From Apricaphanius iberus (lineage: Eukaryota > Chordata > Actinopteri > Cyprinodontiformes > Aphaniidae): a stretch of 64,000 bases of DNA. Below the pieces are notes generated by a model. That model did no database searches. It had not been told where the DNA came from and saw nothing but the letters and a program-made list of their open reading frames with translations. The stretch lies in the NCBI GenBank assembly GCA_028564705.1, contig JAPXFQ010000083.1, forward strand, positions 124,001-188,000. The letters run 5' to 3'. Of the stretch, positions 22,478 through 33,300 are shown piece after piece. Positions within the stretch are counted from its first letter, which is position 1. Each line of letters starts with the position of its first letter. The position numbers and the translations under genes are program-made.

Positions 22478-23378
22478 AGTGACAGTGTGTAGTTTTTGCA
22501 ACACATCTTTGAAAATAGCCATTAAAATATTATGTAATAATAATTACGTAAAGTACCATAATTGCAAAATATTGGCAATATTGTAAAATATGACTTTAAA
22601 AATCAGTTTTAAAATACATAGGTGCGGGTCCTCTTTTCAGGGGAAAGCCATATTAGATGACGTCTTTACTTCTACAAGAGCCCGGACGGACAAAGCGCAC
22701 GGAACACGCCCGCTATTAAAACATTGATTTCCCCTCAAAATGCAAAACATTTTCGCCATAAATACATTTTTACCTCTTTGCTAGTTCCAAGCGATGAAAG
22801 AGAGACTGATGTGCTCGTCATGTTGCTGCAAATGGATAATTCTAAGGGATTTGAGCGTTTGAAAACAGCACTAGTTGGACCTCCGTTGTTGAGTTTCTTA
22901 CTTGAAGACACAGATACCGCTGTGCCTTTAACGGTACGATATGTAAGAAGGACATATTGTGGTCAAATGTGAGAACTGCAGTGCCTGTTGAAAAAAAACA
23001 TGACAGTTTGCTCTCAGTCACTCGCCCCTCCCCTTTGCGAGTTTCAAAGAAGAGTTGCCAGTTAATAATCAGCCAGAACAAACAAGATGATGAGTTATAC
23101 ATAGTAAGTATATGAGTACAATTCACTGCAATAGTGAGTTGATAGTAGTTGAAAAAAAGTTGCTTCAGATATTTTTAGAGCCAGCTAATTTACTGGCAGC
23201 ATTGTTGGCTCAATGTTACCCCCTAGCCCAGTCAGTGTCAGTCTATAAATGGCGGCGCGCTGTTTTTGTTGAAGACTTACGTGTGTTTGGCTCTGGTACC
23301 AGGAAGTTTGGACGCGGGACAGATATTATAAACAATGGCTACGTCTTGTAGCAGCAATTTTTAATATACCAAAAACTT
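22478..23378 (+). mobile_element. Probable teleost MITE, right end diverged
   Basis: Starts 'tttaaagtgacagtgtgtag', a terminal sequence familiar from many teleost non-autonomous elements. The interior (22620-22740 and 23210-23350) includes CpG-rich parts such as 'ggcggcgcgctg'. The right end may be around 23360-23378 ('taccaaaaactt'), but the expected inverted copy of the left end has decayed. No target duplication could be confirmed. Confidence 0.4.
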
Positions 23379-23494
23379 GGAACCACACAGCCGGCTGATA
23401 TTGAAATCTTTTTCAATGTAACCTTCCTTCCAACATGACTGGGACATTAGAGCATAGTTTAATTCATAGGGTCTTTGGTGTTTTATTTTATTTT

Positions 23495-23950
23495 ATAAAA
23501 TCTGATACTACACAAAAGTAAGAAGGAATCCAAGAGTGATAGTCCAGAGGCCTGACAATTTACCCCCAAAACAACTCATCTGGCAATAACACACAAAAAA
23601 ATTGAGTTCATTTTTCATGTTTATTGTTTTTTAAGAAGGTATTAAATGGGTAAAATCTCAGAAAAACACAAAGGACTTTTGAGAGGTCAAGGGTGAGTAA
23701 AAATCTAAACACTTTTGTAATATTATAATATTTCTATATAAAGTTTTGTTTGAGCATTTTTGGTGCTCATGGTTCTTGATGGGGGTTTTTTCCCCTAACA
23801 TCTGATACGACACAAAGGAAGATTTCACAAAAATATTTTTATGCCCATAAGTGACACTCCAAAGCCCTTACCTTCTACCCCAAAACAAGTCTTCTGGATA
23901 TAACACACAAAAAATGATTTCATTTTTTTGTTTCCTTGTTTTTTTTATCA
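23495..23950 (+). repeat. Imperfect tandem duplication, period about 300 bp
   Basis: Unit 1 at 23495-23625 contains 'aaatctgatactacacaaaa', 'tttacccccaaaacaact' and 'ataacacacaaaaaaattga'. Unit 2 at 23799-23930 contains 'aacatctgatacgacacaaa', 'ttctaccccaaaacaagt' and 'ataacacacaaaaaatgatt'. Both units end in 'tcatttttt' followed by poly-T. The units are diverged. No coding potential was seen. Confidence 0.65.
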
Positions 23951-25085
23951 GTTGATAAATTTGTTGCTGGAAATCACAGCTTTTCCTTTTGCCACTCTGA
24001 CCTCTCTCCCCCACACATACTAGGGTCAGTAGATGTAATGGACACGAACGATTTGGTCTTAGATCCAACAGCAAAAAGACACACAACAAAGGATTGAAAA
24101 AGGTCAGGGTAGAATAGGCTGACCACAGGAATTGGCCCCTGGTCTTTGCTCAGACATTGTTCTTTCATGTCTTTAATGGTCACTCCACCAACACCTCTGG
24201 TGCTCTAAGTGCTGTCCTTCTTTTCTCTCCTCCATCCCAGTTATAGCTTCACTCCATTTGTAACACTAACCTCTTTGCCGATCTGTATTTAGCGTACCAG
24301 GACGTACAAGGGCAAACTGGCTACCTCTTTCTACCCACTGGCAGTTCTTTGTCACATTTCGTTCTAGTCGGCACTCTACATGTTGACATATATCTGTATT
24401 TGTGAGTCCCACCTCCATAATGACTAAATTTTCTCAGTTGTGTAGTCAAAATGGACCTTTAGAGAGACATAGGAAGCTGAAAACACTGGTGGTTCTAGAA
24501 GTAGGTGGGTTTAAATACCTGTAACCATTCATAGCAACAACAAAACGGAGGCATGAAGAGAAAAGCGATGCGGACAGAGCTGCACAGTGAAATTGATTTG
24601 TAGAGAGCTACAAGACTGAACGGAATGTTTCTAAGATCATGAGTAACATAACAGTGGAGCAAGAAGACTGACAGGAGCGCAAGATGGAAGCAGACAGATT
24701 CCCACTGAGTGGGACCAAACTGGACAGGATTAGAACCTAGTTTAAGAAAAGGACAGCTCAGGTTGAGCACTTTGGAGTCAGAGAGGCAAGGGCAAATTAT
24801 TTGGGACATGTGGAGAAAGGAGATACTGGATGTGTCGGATAAAGGATGATGAGTATGGAGCTGCTAGGGAGGTGGGAAAGAAGACCATGAATAAAGAGCA
24901 CAGCTGTTGAGAAAGAGGAGAAGCAAAAAGACTTGAATATGTTTCCCTACAAAAGGAGAGACATGACGTGCCCATAGATATATAATATGAAGTGCTAAAA
25001 GCTGTAATTATTTGGACTATAAGCCTCTACTCATCACGCTCATCATGGAAAACACATGAAGAAATGCATGTAGCTTTTAAGGTAT
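23951..25085. other. Intergenic sequence
   Basis: No recognised gene or element. The purine-rich stretch at 24540-24960 yields long open frames only because of base composition. Confidence 0.35.
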
Positions 25086-25089
25086 AGGC

Positions 25090-25330
25090 CAGGGGTCAGC
25101 AACTCCACTCTTACTGTCGTGTTGTGTTGGTGCTCTACTGCTCGTCTTGAATTAAAACTTAGCAAAATCTTTTGTGCACTGTCTTTCTGTGTTAATATTA
25201 GTATACATGTTAGAACATGTAAATGTGGGGCGTGTTTATGTACAAAGTGCATTTTCTTTCAAAATGTAGGTGGTGCAGCTCATTTTCAGGTGCGCTCCCT
25301 ATTCTCAAAGTTGCAGTAAACGTCTAAATA
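25090..25330. repeat. Possible hAT-type MITE end
   Basis: 'ccaggggtcagcaactc' at 25090 resembles the CAGGGGTC start of many hAT-derived repeats. A matching right end was not found. Low confidence. Confidence 0.25.
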
Positions 25331-25459
25331 AATTTTATTTAAACATATATTCTTTGTGTTCTTTTAACACATTCAGCTACCATATCATACATGCAAAGTA
25401 CATGAAGTTATTTGTATATTTCTTAAGTATATTAATAATTTAGCAAAAATAGTTATTTA

Positions 25460-25506
25460 GGCTGTGATGGACTGGCGACCTGTCCAGGGTGTACCCTGCC
25501 TCCAAA
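25460..25506 (+). repeat. Teleost dispersed repeat fragment (gatggactggcgacctgtcc)
   Basis: A 45-base piece 'gatggactggcgacctgtcc agggtgtaccctgcct' matches 52228-52264 almost exactly. It is a truncated copy of a very common teleost repeat. Confidence 0.7.
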
Positions 25507-26084
25507 TCTATTAATACGGTAATCCTGCCGGCTTCATTAAAATCTTTTTCTGTCTCTCTCAGCAGCTCTTTTTCTTCATGTCCCTGCAGTTTAGGAGTTA
25601 TTTTTATATAATAAACTGGGACGAGACCCACAACAGGGCTAAAAATATGTCAAACAAAGGTTACACATTCCTTTGAATACTTTTTCAACAGAATTCGTTA
25701 AGGTTTGCTTTCATGCAGAATGGTTTTGGTTTCTGGTATAAACCACCGTTTGTTTCCTCTCACACCATTGCTTATTTGCATACAGTTGATACCAGATGTT
25801 TTCATACACCTCAGAAAGAACCCCACTAACACAGTTTTTGTTTACTGTCAAACATCAGAATAAACTTTTTATATCAATAAGAATTAACATATTGTATTTA
25901 TGAAACGTCAGCATAAGAGAGAGATTTATGTATTTTGTTATTACGCTCCTCAAAGCCAGAAGTTTACATTCACTAAGTTTATTGTGTCTTTAAACAAAAT
26001 GAAAACTGATAACATATGTAATATTTTTTATTAACATTTTGTCGATATTGTCTGAGTGTAGAAAAAACATGATTTTGCCACAGC

Positions 26085-26665
26085 TGTGTTTCCATTAAAT
26101 AACAAACTCAGTTTAAATCACAAGTTTTCAGTCGAATAAGCAAAGTGGCGACATACTGTATGTTAACAATTACAGTAGAAATATTCTTATTGCAGACACG
26201 GCACTAGCGCTCATTATCAGGCAGCAGGAGGAGACGTAGACGGCTTGTAGAAGCATTGGAGCGACAAACCACCTTAACATGGGAGCACTCTTGGTAAATG
26301 CTCGCGTTTCTTTCCCCTTTACAATCTAATATATTAGTTATGCCTTTATCACAAACCAACCATCAGTCTCTTCGTGAACCCAAACATGCCACGCCATCTT
26401 TCTCCTTCTACTACTACTTCATCTTTTTCGTCCGTAGTAACATCCGGTTTTTGTTCATGTGACTCATGATGCGAAAAAAGGTGTTTCCATTGCTGTTTTG
26501 GATATGAATTTTGATACGCTCGAAAAACCACCTCAGCCAAGCGCAAAAACTTTTGATTGAAAAAGGCGATTTTTTTTTTTTTAAATTGGCATGTTTCCAT
26601 TAGGCAAATTTATTTCCGCAACTTCAATTTGCGCAATTTTATGGGTAATGGAAACGCAGCTACTG
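26085..26665. mobile_element. MITE with gtttccatta termini
   Basis: The left end is 'cagctgtgtttccatta' at 26089 and the right end is its diverged inverse, 'taatggaaacgcagct', at 26646-26661. Internal sequence repeats the 'tttccatt' motif at 26483 and 26592. This layout fits a teleost non-autonomous DNA element. No clear target duplication and no coding content. Confidence 0.5.
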
Positions 26666-27284
26666 TAAAATATGTGATTTTTCTTTAATAGCTTCCAGTT
26701 CATGTGACCAGATGACACAAAAAACAAACTTGAAATGTCTTACTAAATCTAAAAGATCAACAATGTATTTGACATTTGGATGGATAAAATATTTTATATT
26801 TTACTGTAATATTTCAGATATCCCATCAATAGCTTCGGTCTTAAATGTCTTACTACAATCAGTTGGACAGTACTGTTTCCTGTGCAATGTTAGATACAGA
26901 AATGGGCACAACTTAATGGACAGATTTTCTTTTGTTTAATTCACATTTGTCTGTCTTAGTTTTACACTTAAATGAAAAGTGTGATTATGTATTTCCAATA
27001 TTTCATTTTACTTATATTTTGATATTTTTGCATACAGCTTCAATTTTATTGCGTTAAGTGCAAATAGCATATGGTGTTTTTATTATTCATCATTTAGTTA
27101 TAAAGATATTTGATGTTCTAGATATTATAGAACGTAATTGTGTTATAGAAAATAGACATAACGTCACAGTAATGGTGCATTCACACTGCACAGTTGGTCT
27201 GCGTCAGGCAACGCATTCAACAATTGAAGTTTGATGTTTGTACTTTTTGTCAGCCTGCTTCTGAGCAAAATGTAATGTAAATGG

Positions 27285-27465
27285 CCTGCGTTTGTATAGC
27301 GCTTTACTCAATCCCTACAGGCGAGGCTGCCAGACACTGGCGCCACCGACAACCACCAGTAGGCAACGGGTGAAGTGTCTTGCCCAAGGACACAACAACT
27401 AAGACCGTCGGAGCCGGGGCTTGAACCAGCAACCTTTCGATTACAAGGCAAACGTGCAGGGCTTC
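27285..27465 (+). repeat. Teleost 'tttgtatagcgctttac' repeat
   Basis: Contains 'gtttgtatagcgctttac', 'gtgtcttgcccaaggacaca' and 'cctttcgattacaaggca', the order typical of a widespread teleost LINE/SINE-tail repeat. A shorter copy of the first part is at 36965-37030. Confidence 0.7.
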
Positions 27466-27489
27466 CTCTGTTGCCGCACGTTCTGAACT

Positions 27490-27771
27490 ATGGTGGATCG
27501 TAACGAGAGAGTGGCTTGAATTTATTTGCTAGATAAAGCTAGACGTCGACATCGTGCATCAGCGCTCATTCTTTAGATGCGTTCTGAGTTCGGGGAGTTT
27601 AACCATTTGCTCCAGGAGCTGGATGGATGAGGTTCGCTTTCAGTGCTACTTCCGTCTGTCCCGCGCCTAATTTTATGACCCCCTGGGCCGCATCAGAGCT
27701 TAAATCTCCTACCAGGTCACCAACTACAGGTTCTCTGTTCCTCTTTAGGAGCGCCTGTCCATCTGTCTTCG
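27490..27771 (+). pseudogene. HARBI1-like nuclease first-exon relic, plus copy
   Basis: From ATG at 27490 the reading resembles the N-terminus of Harbinger transposases: ERVA(W)..LLDKAR, then SEFGEFNHLLQELDMDEVRF, then YFRLSRA. An in-frame TAA follows, then FYDPLGRI and YQVTNYRFSVP..ERLSICLR, ending at a donor-like cGGTAAGTGTT. The FGEF..LxxEL..DE.RF..YFRLS pattern and the ..TNYR..I.P.ERLxxCLR end are characteristic. Frame-breaking changes and the internal stop make it a relic. The expected catalytic DDE exon is absent. Confidence 0.7.
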
Positions 27772-28300
27772 GTAAGTGTTATTTCTGATTCTTTAAATCT
27801 GCGTTTGTTGAAAATGTTTTCACTGGACCCGCGCTTCATTCAAGATACGTGTATAGTGACATAACTACAGTGAGACGCTCTGATTGGTTGCCGCATTGCA
27901 TTACCTGCGTTGGGTCCGTCAAAAGTCAAACTAGCTGAACTTCTGCTTCATTCAGACCGCAGGCTTTGTCAGCGTCAGCAACGTCAAGATTACATGTTAA
28001 GTCTATGGCGGAGGCCGTTGGAGGAGCGTGACGGTCTCTGACGCGCTTTGTGAGCTTTGGCTCCGTCAACTTTTCAAGCTTTACCTGCGTTTCATGCTTC
28101 AAAGCTCATAAAGTCAGCAGCGCAGTAGTTCAGCTAGTTGAACTTTTGATGGTGCTGACGGCCCTGAAGCGGCGCGTTAACCAATCAGAGCTTATAATTG
28201 TAGTGATGTCACTACACATATTTTGAATGTAGCCGGAGCAGGAAAAACCTACATTTAAGTCTAGAAAACGCATATTTAAAAAATCAAAAATAACACTTAC

Positions 28301-28605
28301 CGAAGGCAGATGGACAGGCGCTCTTCAGGAGGAATAGAGAACCTGTAGTTGGTGTCCTGGTAGGAGATTTGAGCTCCGATGCGGCCCAAGAGGTCGTAAA
28401 ATTAGGCGCGGGACAGATGCAAGTACTGCTGAAAGTGAACCTCATCCATAGGTAGCTCCTGGACCAAATGGCTAAACTCTCCAAACTCAGAACACATCAG
28501 TAGAATAGGGCGTATCCACAAACGGCGCTGATGTTGTCGAAGTCGACGTTGTCTAGCTTTATTTAGCAAATAAAGCCAAGCCACTCTCTCAATACTATCC
28601 GCCAC
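28301..28605 (-). pseudogene. HARBI1-like nuclease first-exon relic, minus copy
   Basis: Inverted partner of 27490-27771. It starts MADSIERVAWLYLLNKARQR and continues SEFGEFSHLVQELPMDEVHF and LHLSRA. The next codon is the same TAA stop found in the plus copy. Beyond it the reading continues FYDLLGRIGAQISYQDTNYR and PPEERLSICLR up to a cGGTAAGTGTT donor. This copy preserves the family pattern better than the plus copy. The shared stop implies that both derive from one already inactive sequence. Confidence 0.75.
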
Positions 28606-28925
28606 AGTTCAGAATATCCGGCAGCAGAATAAGCCCCGCCCATGCGCTCTTTTTTGCTCAGAAGTGGCAGACTTTGCAAGCTTCAACATAGAAGCGTCAA
28701 ACTAGATGCTTTGTGAGCTTTGACAAAGCCCTTGGTCTGAATGCACCATTCTGCGTTGCTGTGTTGCCGTATGTAACGCAAGTGAAGTTGACGGAGCCAA
28801 CGTACACAACGCACCGCAGAGACTTTGACGGACCTCTGACGTACTCAACCATAGACTTTACATGTAATCTTGCCGCAACTGACGCTGACGCATGGGGTTG
28901 GTCTGAATGCAGCATTACTTTGCTG

Positions 28926-29736
28926 AGTAACTAATTACTTTTACAGTGTAGTAACTGAGTTACTAACTCTACTTTTTGGATAAAGTAATTTCTAACTAAA
29001 ACTAATTACTGTTTTAACTATTTTTTTTAAATTCTGATAATTACAGTAACAATGTATTCTAATAAGTTACTGTTTAACAAAAATTTACCAAAGATTCTAT
29101 TCATTTTTTAGCCAAAACAGAGGTAGTGCGAGTCCAAAGGGTAATGAGTAACCAGCAAAGGCCTGCTAAAGGTGCGCTGAACGAATATGTTTTAAAGATG
29201 AGCAGCATCAAACTGTGTGTAACGTGGGTGTGTACGCCCGCTGAAATATTCATCTGCTGAAGGACACGGGGGACAGACGCAGAAACTTCCCCGTGTGTGT
29301 TAACACGCTCCCCATGGGGGGAGAAATCTGGTGCCAGCAGCAGAAGTTTCTATGAAACGGTATGAATGTGGAACAAATGAAACATTTTCGCTGCTTTTTA
29401 AAAGCAACATTATTTACAGAATCAAGTGGTGTTTTTTTTGTATTGTATTTGGTGAATGATTTTTTGGAATAGCCTCCATTTATGTGAACTCGTGAATTTC
29501 TACAAACCCTGTTAACAAGTGTGAAAAGAAGGATAAAAAAAAAAAACATGTGAGAGGGTTAATATATAAGACTAGTAAGTGTAAGGAAGTGTGAGGAACC
29601 TTTCAGAGAATGGGCTGTGTTTTTAATGTTATGTTGGAGTTACTAGTACCAGATCACTAAAAACAACTGAATTAGCACTGTGTGGTGCCAACCCATGTGC
29701 ACAATGCAAACAGGGCTTCTATTTAACCTGACCACG
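28926..29736. other. AT-rich intergenic sequence
   Basis: Contains 'agtaactaattactttt' type repeats at 28925-29010 (diverged TAACT/AGTTA words) and poly-A near 29537. No gene recognised. Confidence 0.4.
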
Positions 29737-30394
29737 TTAAAGGTTGAATATGGAACTTTTTCAATAAAAACTAGGTAAAAACAAAACAACAAATACATCC
29801 ATGGGGCTTTTCGAGGGGTGCACAATGAAAGTACAACAATTAAAATATATCTAAAATGTAAGTTTAAAACAGGCATAACAATGACATTATACTAATATCT
29901 AACAACCAGTAGCAGCTTTGGGTTGACAGATTAGGTCTCTGTTTTCCAACTTTATGGTGGGAACAACTCAGCTGGTACTGGGAAGAATGGTGGAGTCAGC
30001 AAGTCAAGCAGTTGCTTCAAAGCCCCACAGATATAGTTATCTGTCTCAGGAGAGGAGTGATGGAACGAGAAGAGAAACTAGAGTAGTTTTAGGTGAAGCC
30101 TACACTAGATGGACCCACATAAAACATTACCACGGCATCAAACACACGAGGAAACGGCGACTTTCATCCTGGATCAGTAAGCTAACTCACTTGCTAACTT
30201 TGCTAACGTTAGCTTTTAGTTAAACTCCTCTAAAATAGATTCCTCACTGGACCCGGTTCAGGTTGGTCACTGGGCGTATAGCAGCAAACCAGGCAACCCA
30301 ACAGCTGGAATGATGTTTTTGGTGTTGTAACTACAACCTAGAAAAACTAGATGTCGCTATCATGCTCATGTTCCATATCCAACCTTTAATTTAA
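29737..30394 (-). mobile_element. MITE copy 2, uninterrupted (empty DIRS site)
   Basis: The inverted ends are 'ttaaaggttgaatatggaac' at about 29738 and its inverse 'gttccatatccaaccttta' at 30370-30390. Length is about 655 bp. TTAA occurs at both extremes. The reverse complement aligns with the two flanks of the DIRS element (978-1159 and 6487-6872), and 'ctaacgttagcaaag' at about 30199-30213 is the uninterrupted target. No coding capacity. Confidence 0.8.
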
Positions 30395-33300
30395 TTGTGT
30401 TTGGTGTGAACGCACTGGAAAGCTTCGTGTCCATGCGACCGGATAATGTTGTGATGACGATGAAGACAGTGTGTTGAAGGGGGAATGTCGGAGAGCGCAC
30501 ACAGGAAGTGATTTGATTTTCACCTCAGCGCCTCATGAAGCAGAAAACTCACCAAAAATTAGGCACACACAGCGAGCTATCTGCTGAGCGAAAGGCCTCG
30601 AATGACTGTTAGCTCGGCAGATTGCTCTCGTGTGTGGTAGGTTTAACAGGTTCGATGGAGAATATGCATCAGAAAAGGATCTGGTTAAATTACCCTCAAG
30701 TTCCAATAGTTGAAACAGGCCTATAGAGAGAGGTTAGATCAGGGAAGAAAAAAACTTTTTAAGAATCTAAAATTTCAGTTATTTTACAGTATGAGTTAAG
30801 TTTTTTATCTTAATTTCGTCTAATATAGCCTGCTGAAGTGTTGAGGAGAGCAAATAATCTTTAGCTCTGTTTCTTACACAGGGCCCTTTCAGGAACTTTG
30901 TTAGTTTTCATGGTAGGACTATTTAGATGGACCCTGAACTAAAGATGGAGCATTTGTTGAGGGAAGATGCTACTTGTTTCTGATTAGATAAATATCCCAT
31001 TTATTTTATCACGGTAATATCCTCTTCCCTGGTCATCATTTCTGGTAGCTTTAAATGAGACAACCTAAATTCTGTACTTATTCTACATGTCAGAAATAAG
31101 GTTAGGTTTGCTTCCTCTTCAGGTTGTAATCATAATAATATGTTCTAACCTTCCTGGTTTCAGCACTTTTTCATAATTCTACCCTTCTTTCCTTTTTCCT
31201 CCCTATACTCCCCTGCTTCTATTTTCTAGTACCGCTCTCTCTGTTCCCCACTGATTGCCGTTATCATCAGACCATCTCAATTTTTTTCTCTCCAAAAACG
31301 TTGCTTTTGTGTCCTCTCATGTCACTTCATATCTCTGTCTTACAGTGCTCACGCTCCCATTTCTCTGTCTGTCCAAATTACTCCGGCTTTCTTTTGGCCT
31401 CTCTCCCTCGTTCGCTTCCACACTCGGAGAAAACAACTGAATCAATCTCGGAGTCGCTCCCACTCAGGATCCGAGACTATTTCATTCTCTGATTTTGTCA
31501 TTTCTTTCGGGTTCATTGCAGGTGGGATGGGAGAAAACAACTGCGATAAAAGGGTATGCATTTTCAGAAATCCAACCAATAGGAGTTTATATTCATAGTA
31601 TTTTGAGATTATGGGACGTTTTAGTGCTGAGTGTTTGTCCTGGCTGCACACTGTCCCCCAGGCTCCTGGCATTTATCAGCATATTAACCGATGAGATATG
31701 TTATTTTCCTTCAGTGACTAAATCACACGTTACGTTTGCCTTCCTGCTTTGTGTTTGTCTGTCAGTTGAAGCGGAAATAATTAAGTTCAGCTCAGATGAC
31801 TGGTTGCATCTTTTCTAACACAGCACAGCATTCCCCACACACTGCCACAGCACTGCGTGACAGAGTAATTTAAACTTACCACAGAACAATAGCAACCAAT
31901 TAGATGCACATTATCTACATCCACTCTCATTCTCCTTTCTGTATTGTTGCCCTTTACAGGTCACTTGCAGCAGTAATCACATTTCCCTGTCTTTCTTAGT
32001 CCTTCATTCAAGCAAGAACCTTTTGCTCTGTAATCGTAGAGGTAGCAAACTTTTCTTTGCGACAAAGGGCCGGCCGACTTTATGTGTGAGGCGTGGTGAC
32101 ATTCGTCAGCAAGCGCGTACGGACACAAAGCGCCCGGGACGAGACGTCCGTCAATCTGCTCCCTTCGGTGTCCAGCCAAAGAGAGCTATCGGCATCTCTC
32201 CATTTAGCTCCAGCTGATGGTCAAGACCGAGATAGCATCTGCCCTTTGTGGAAGCCGGCACAAATCTAAAGAGCACAGTGACAATCATCGACAATCAATG
32301 TCTATTTACCTGCCATTCACAGTCACTGAAAAAGCTCAATCTGAATGAAGTGAGTTCTGTCAAAGTTTTTTTGGAATAATAGGCTAGAAGTTTCTGCCTA
32401 TTGAATCTTTTTCTCCCTCAAGGTCAAACGTTGACTGTATTCTAATTAATGAGACTTTCAGACAGTTTAAATTGTCTGTGAAAGGAGCTTCTGTCACAAG
32501 TTATAGGTGCATTAGAATATGTTTTTGTTTACCACAAAACATTTGACTTCTTTTTCTGTTACGTCTATTATGTGGAAGAACCTAAAAGAGGTTTTAATTT
32601 AAAATTATTGTGCACAAGCTTAACACTTTGGATAGAAAAAAGTTGGATGGAGTACCTTGAGCAACATCTGTATTTCATAGATGTAACCATCATCTCAAAG
32701 GTGAAGGGGACACATTTTTCTGAGGTCTGAGTGATTTATCATCCTCTCACATTCAATCACGCTTTTCCTTTGTGGCTGAGAAACATTTAAACTGTGTTGG
32801 ACTGATTGTGCTGCTGTAGACGTAGTTATTACCAATATTCAGGGTGGGCCCAAAGCCTTATGGGGCCTTAAGCAGACTTTGACTCAATCTTGTTTATCTG
32901 ACATATTTACTCGCTGATAAATGCACTTGCTGCATTCGTAATCTTAACAGCTTTCTTATTTGTCACATATAGAGCTGAGAAATTGACTGCGGTCAAGCCA
33001 GCCGTCGTTCATTTGGACACATTTGGAGTGCGCTTTTATTTGGTAGTTTAGGGTAGCAGCCGTCTCGCTGCTTGAGAGGAGCGGAGATGAGCGACAGAGA
33101 ATGGGCTGACATCAGGATGAGACAGAGCTGCTAATTCGCACTTATTGGGCAAAATAGCAACACATTAAAGACAGTTAACTATTTATGTCATGTTTCATTA
33201 AAAATTAAAAAGTGAGCTTTTCCAGAAAATGTTGCAGTTGGCGAAAGAGCGCAAATCCATCCATCTTGTACCGTCTCGAGAAGAACTAAATAGAACGAAA

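Larger units (their letters stand above)
27171..28750. mobile_element. Harbinger-derived fold-back element
   Basis: The ends are 'aatggtgcattcacac' at 27171 and, inverted, 'gtctgaatgcaccatt' at 28735-28750. Inside, 27480-27870 is repeated in inverse orientation at 28200-28615, including 'ctctgattggtt' in both arms. Each arm carries a HARBI1-like first exon, and the two exons point towards each other. A separate related piece follows at 28751-28925, ending 'ggtctgaatgcag'. A tail-type repeat at 27285-27465 ('tgtatagcgcttt', 'tcttgcccaaggacacaa') is nested in the left arm. Confidence 0.7.

Noticed and set aside
24495..24809. 104-codon minus-strand open frame
   Set aside because: Lies opposite a purine-rich stretch and has a hydrophobic composition explained by base bias.
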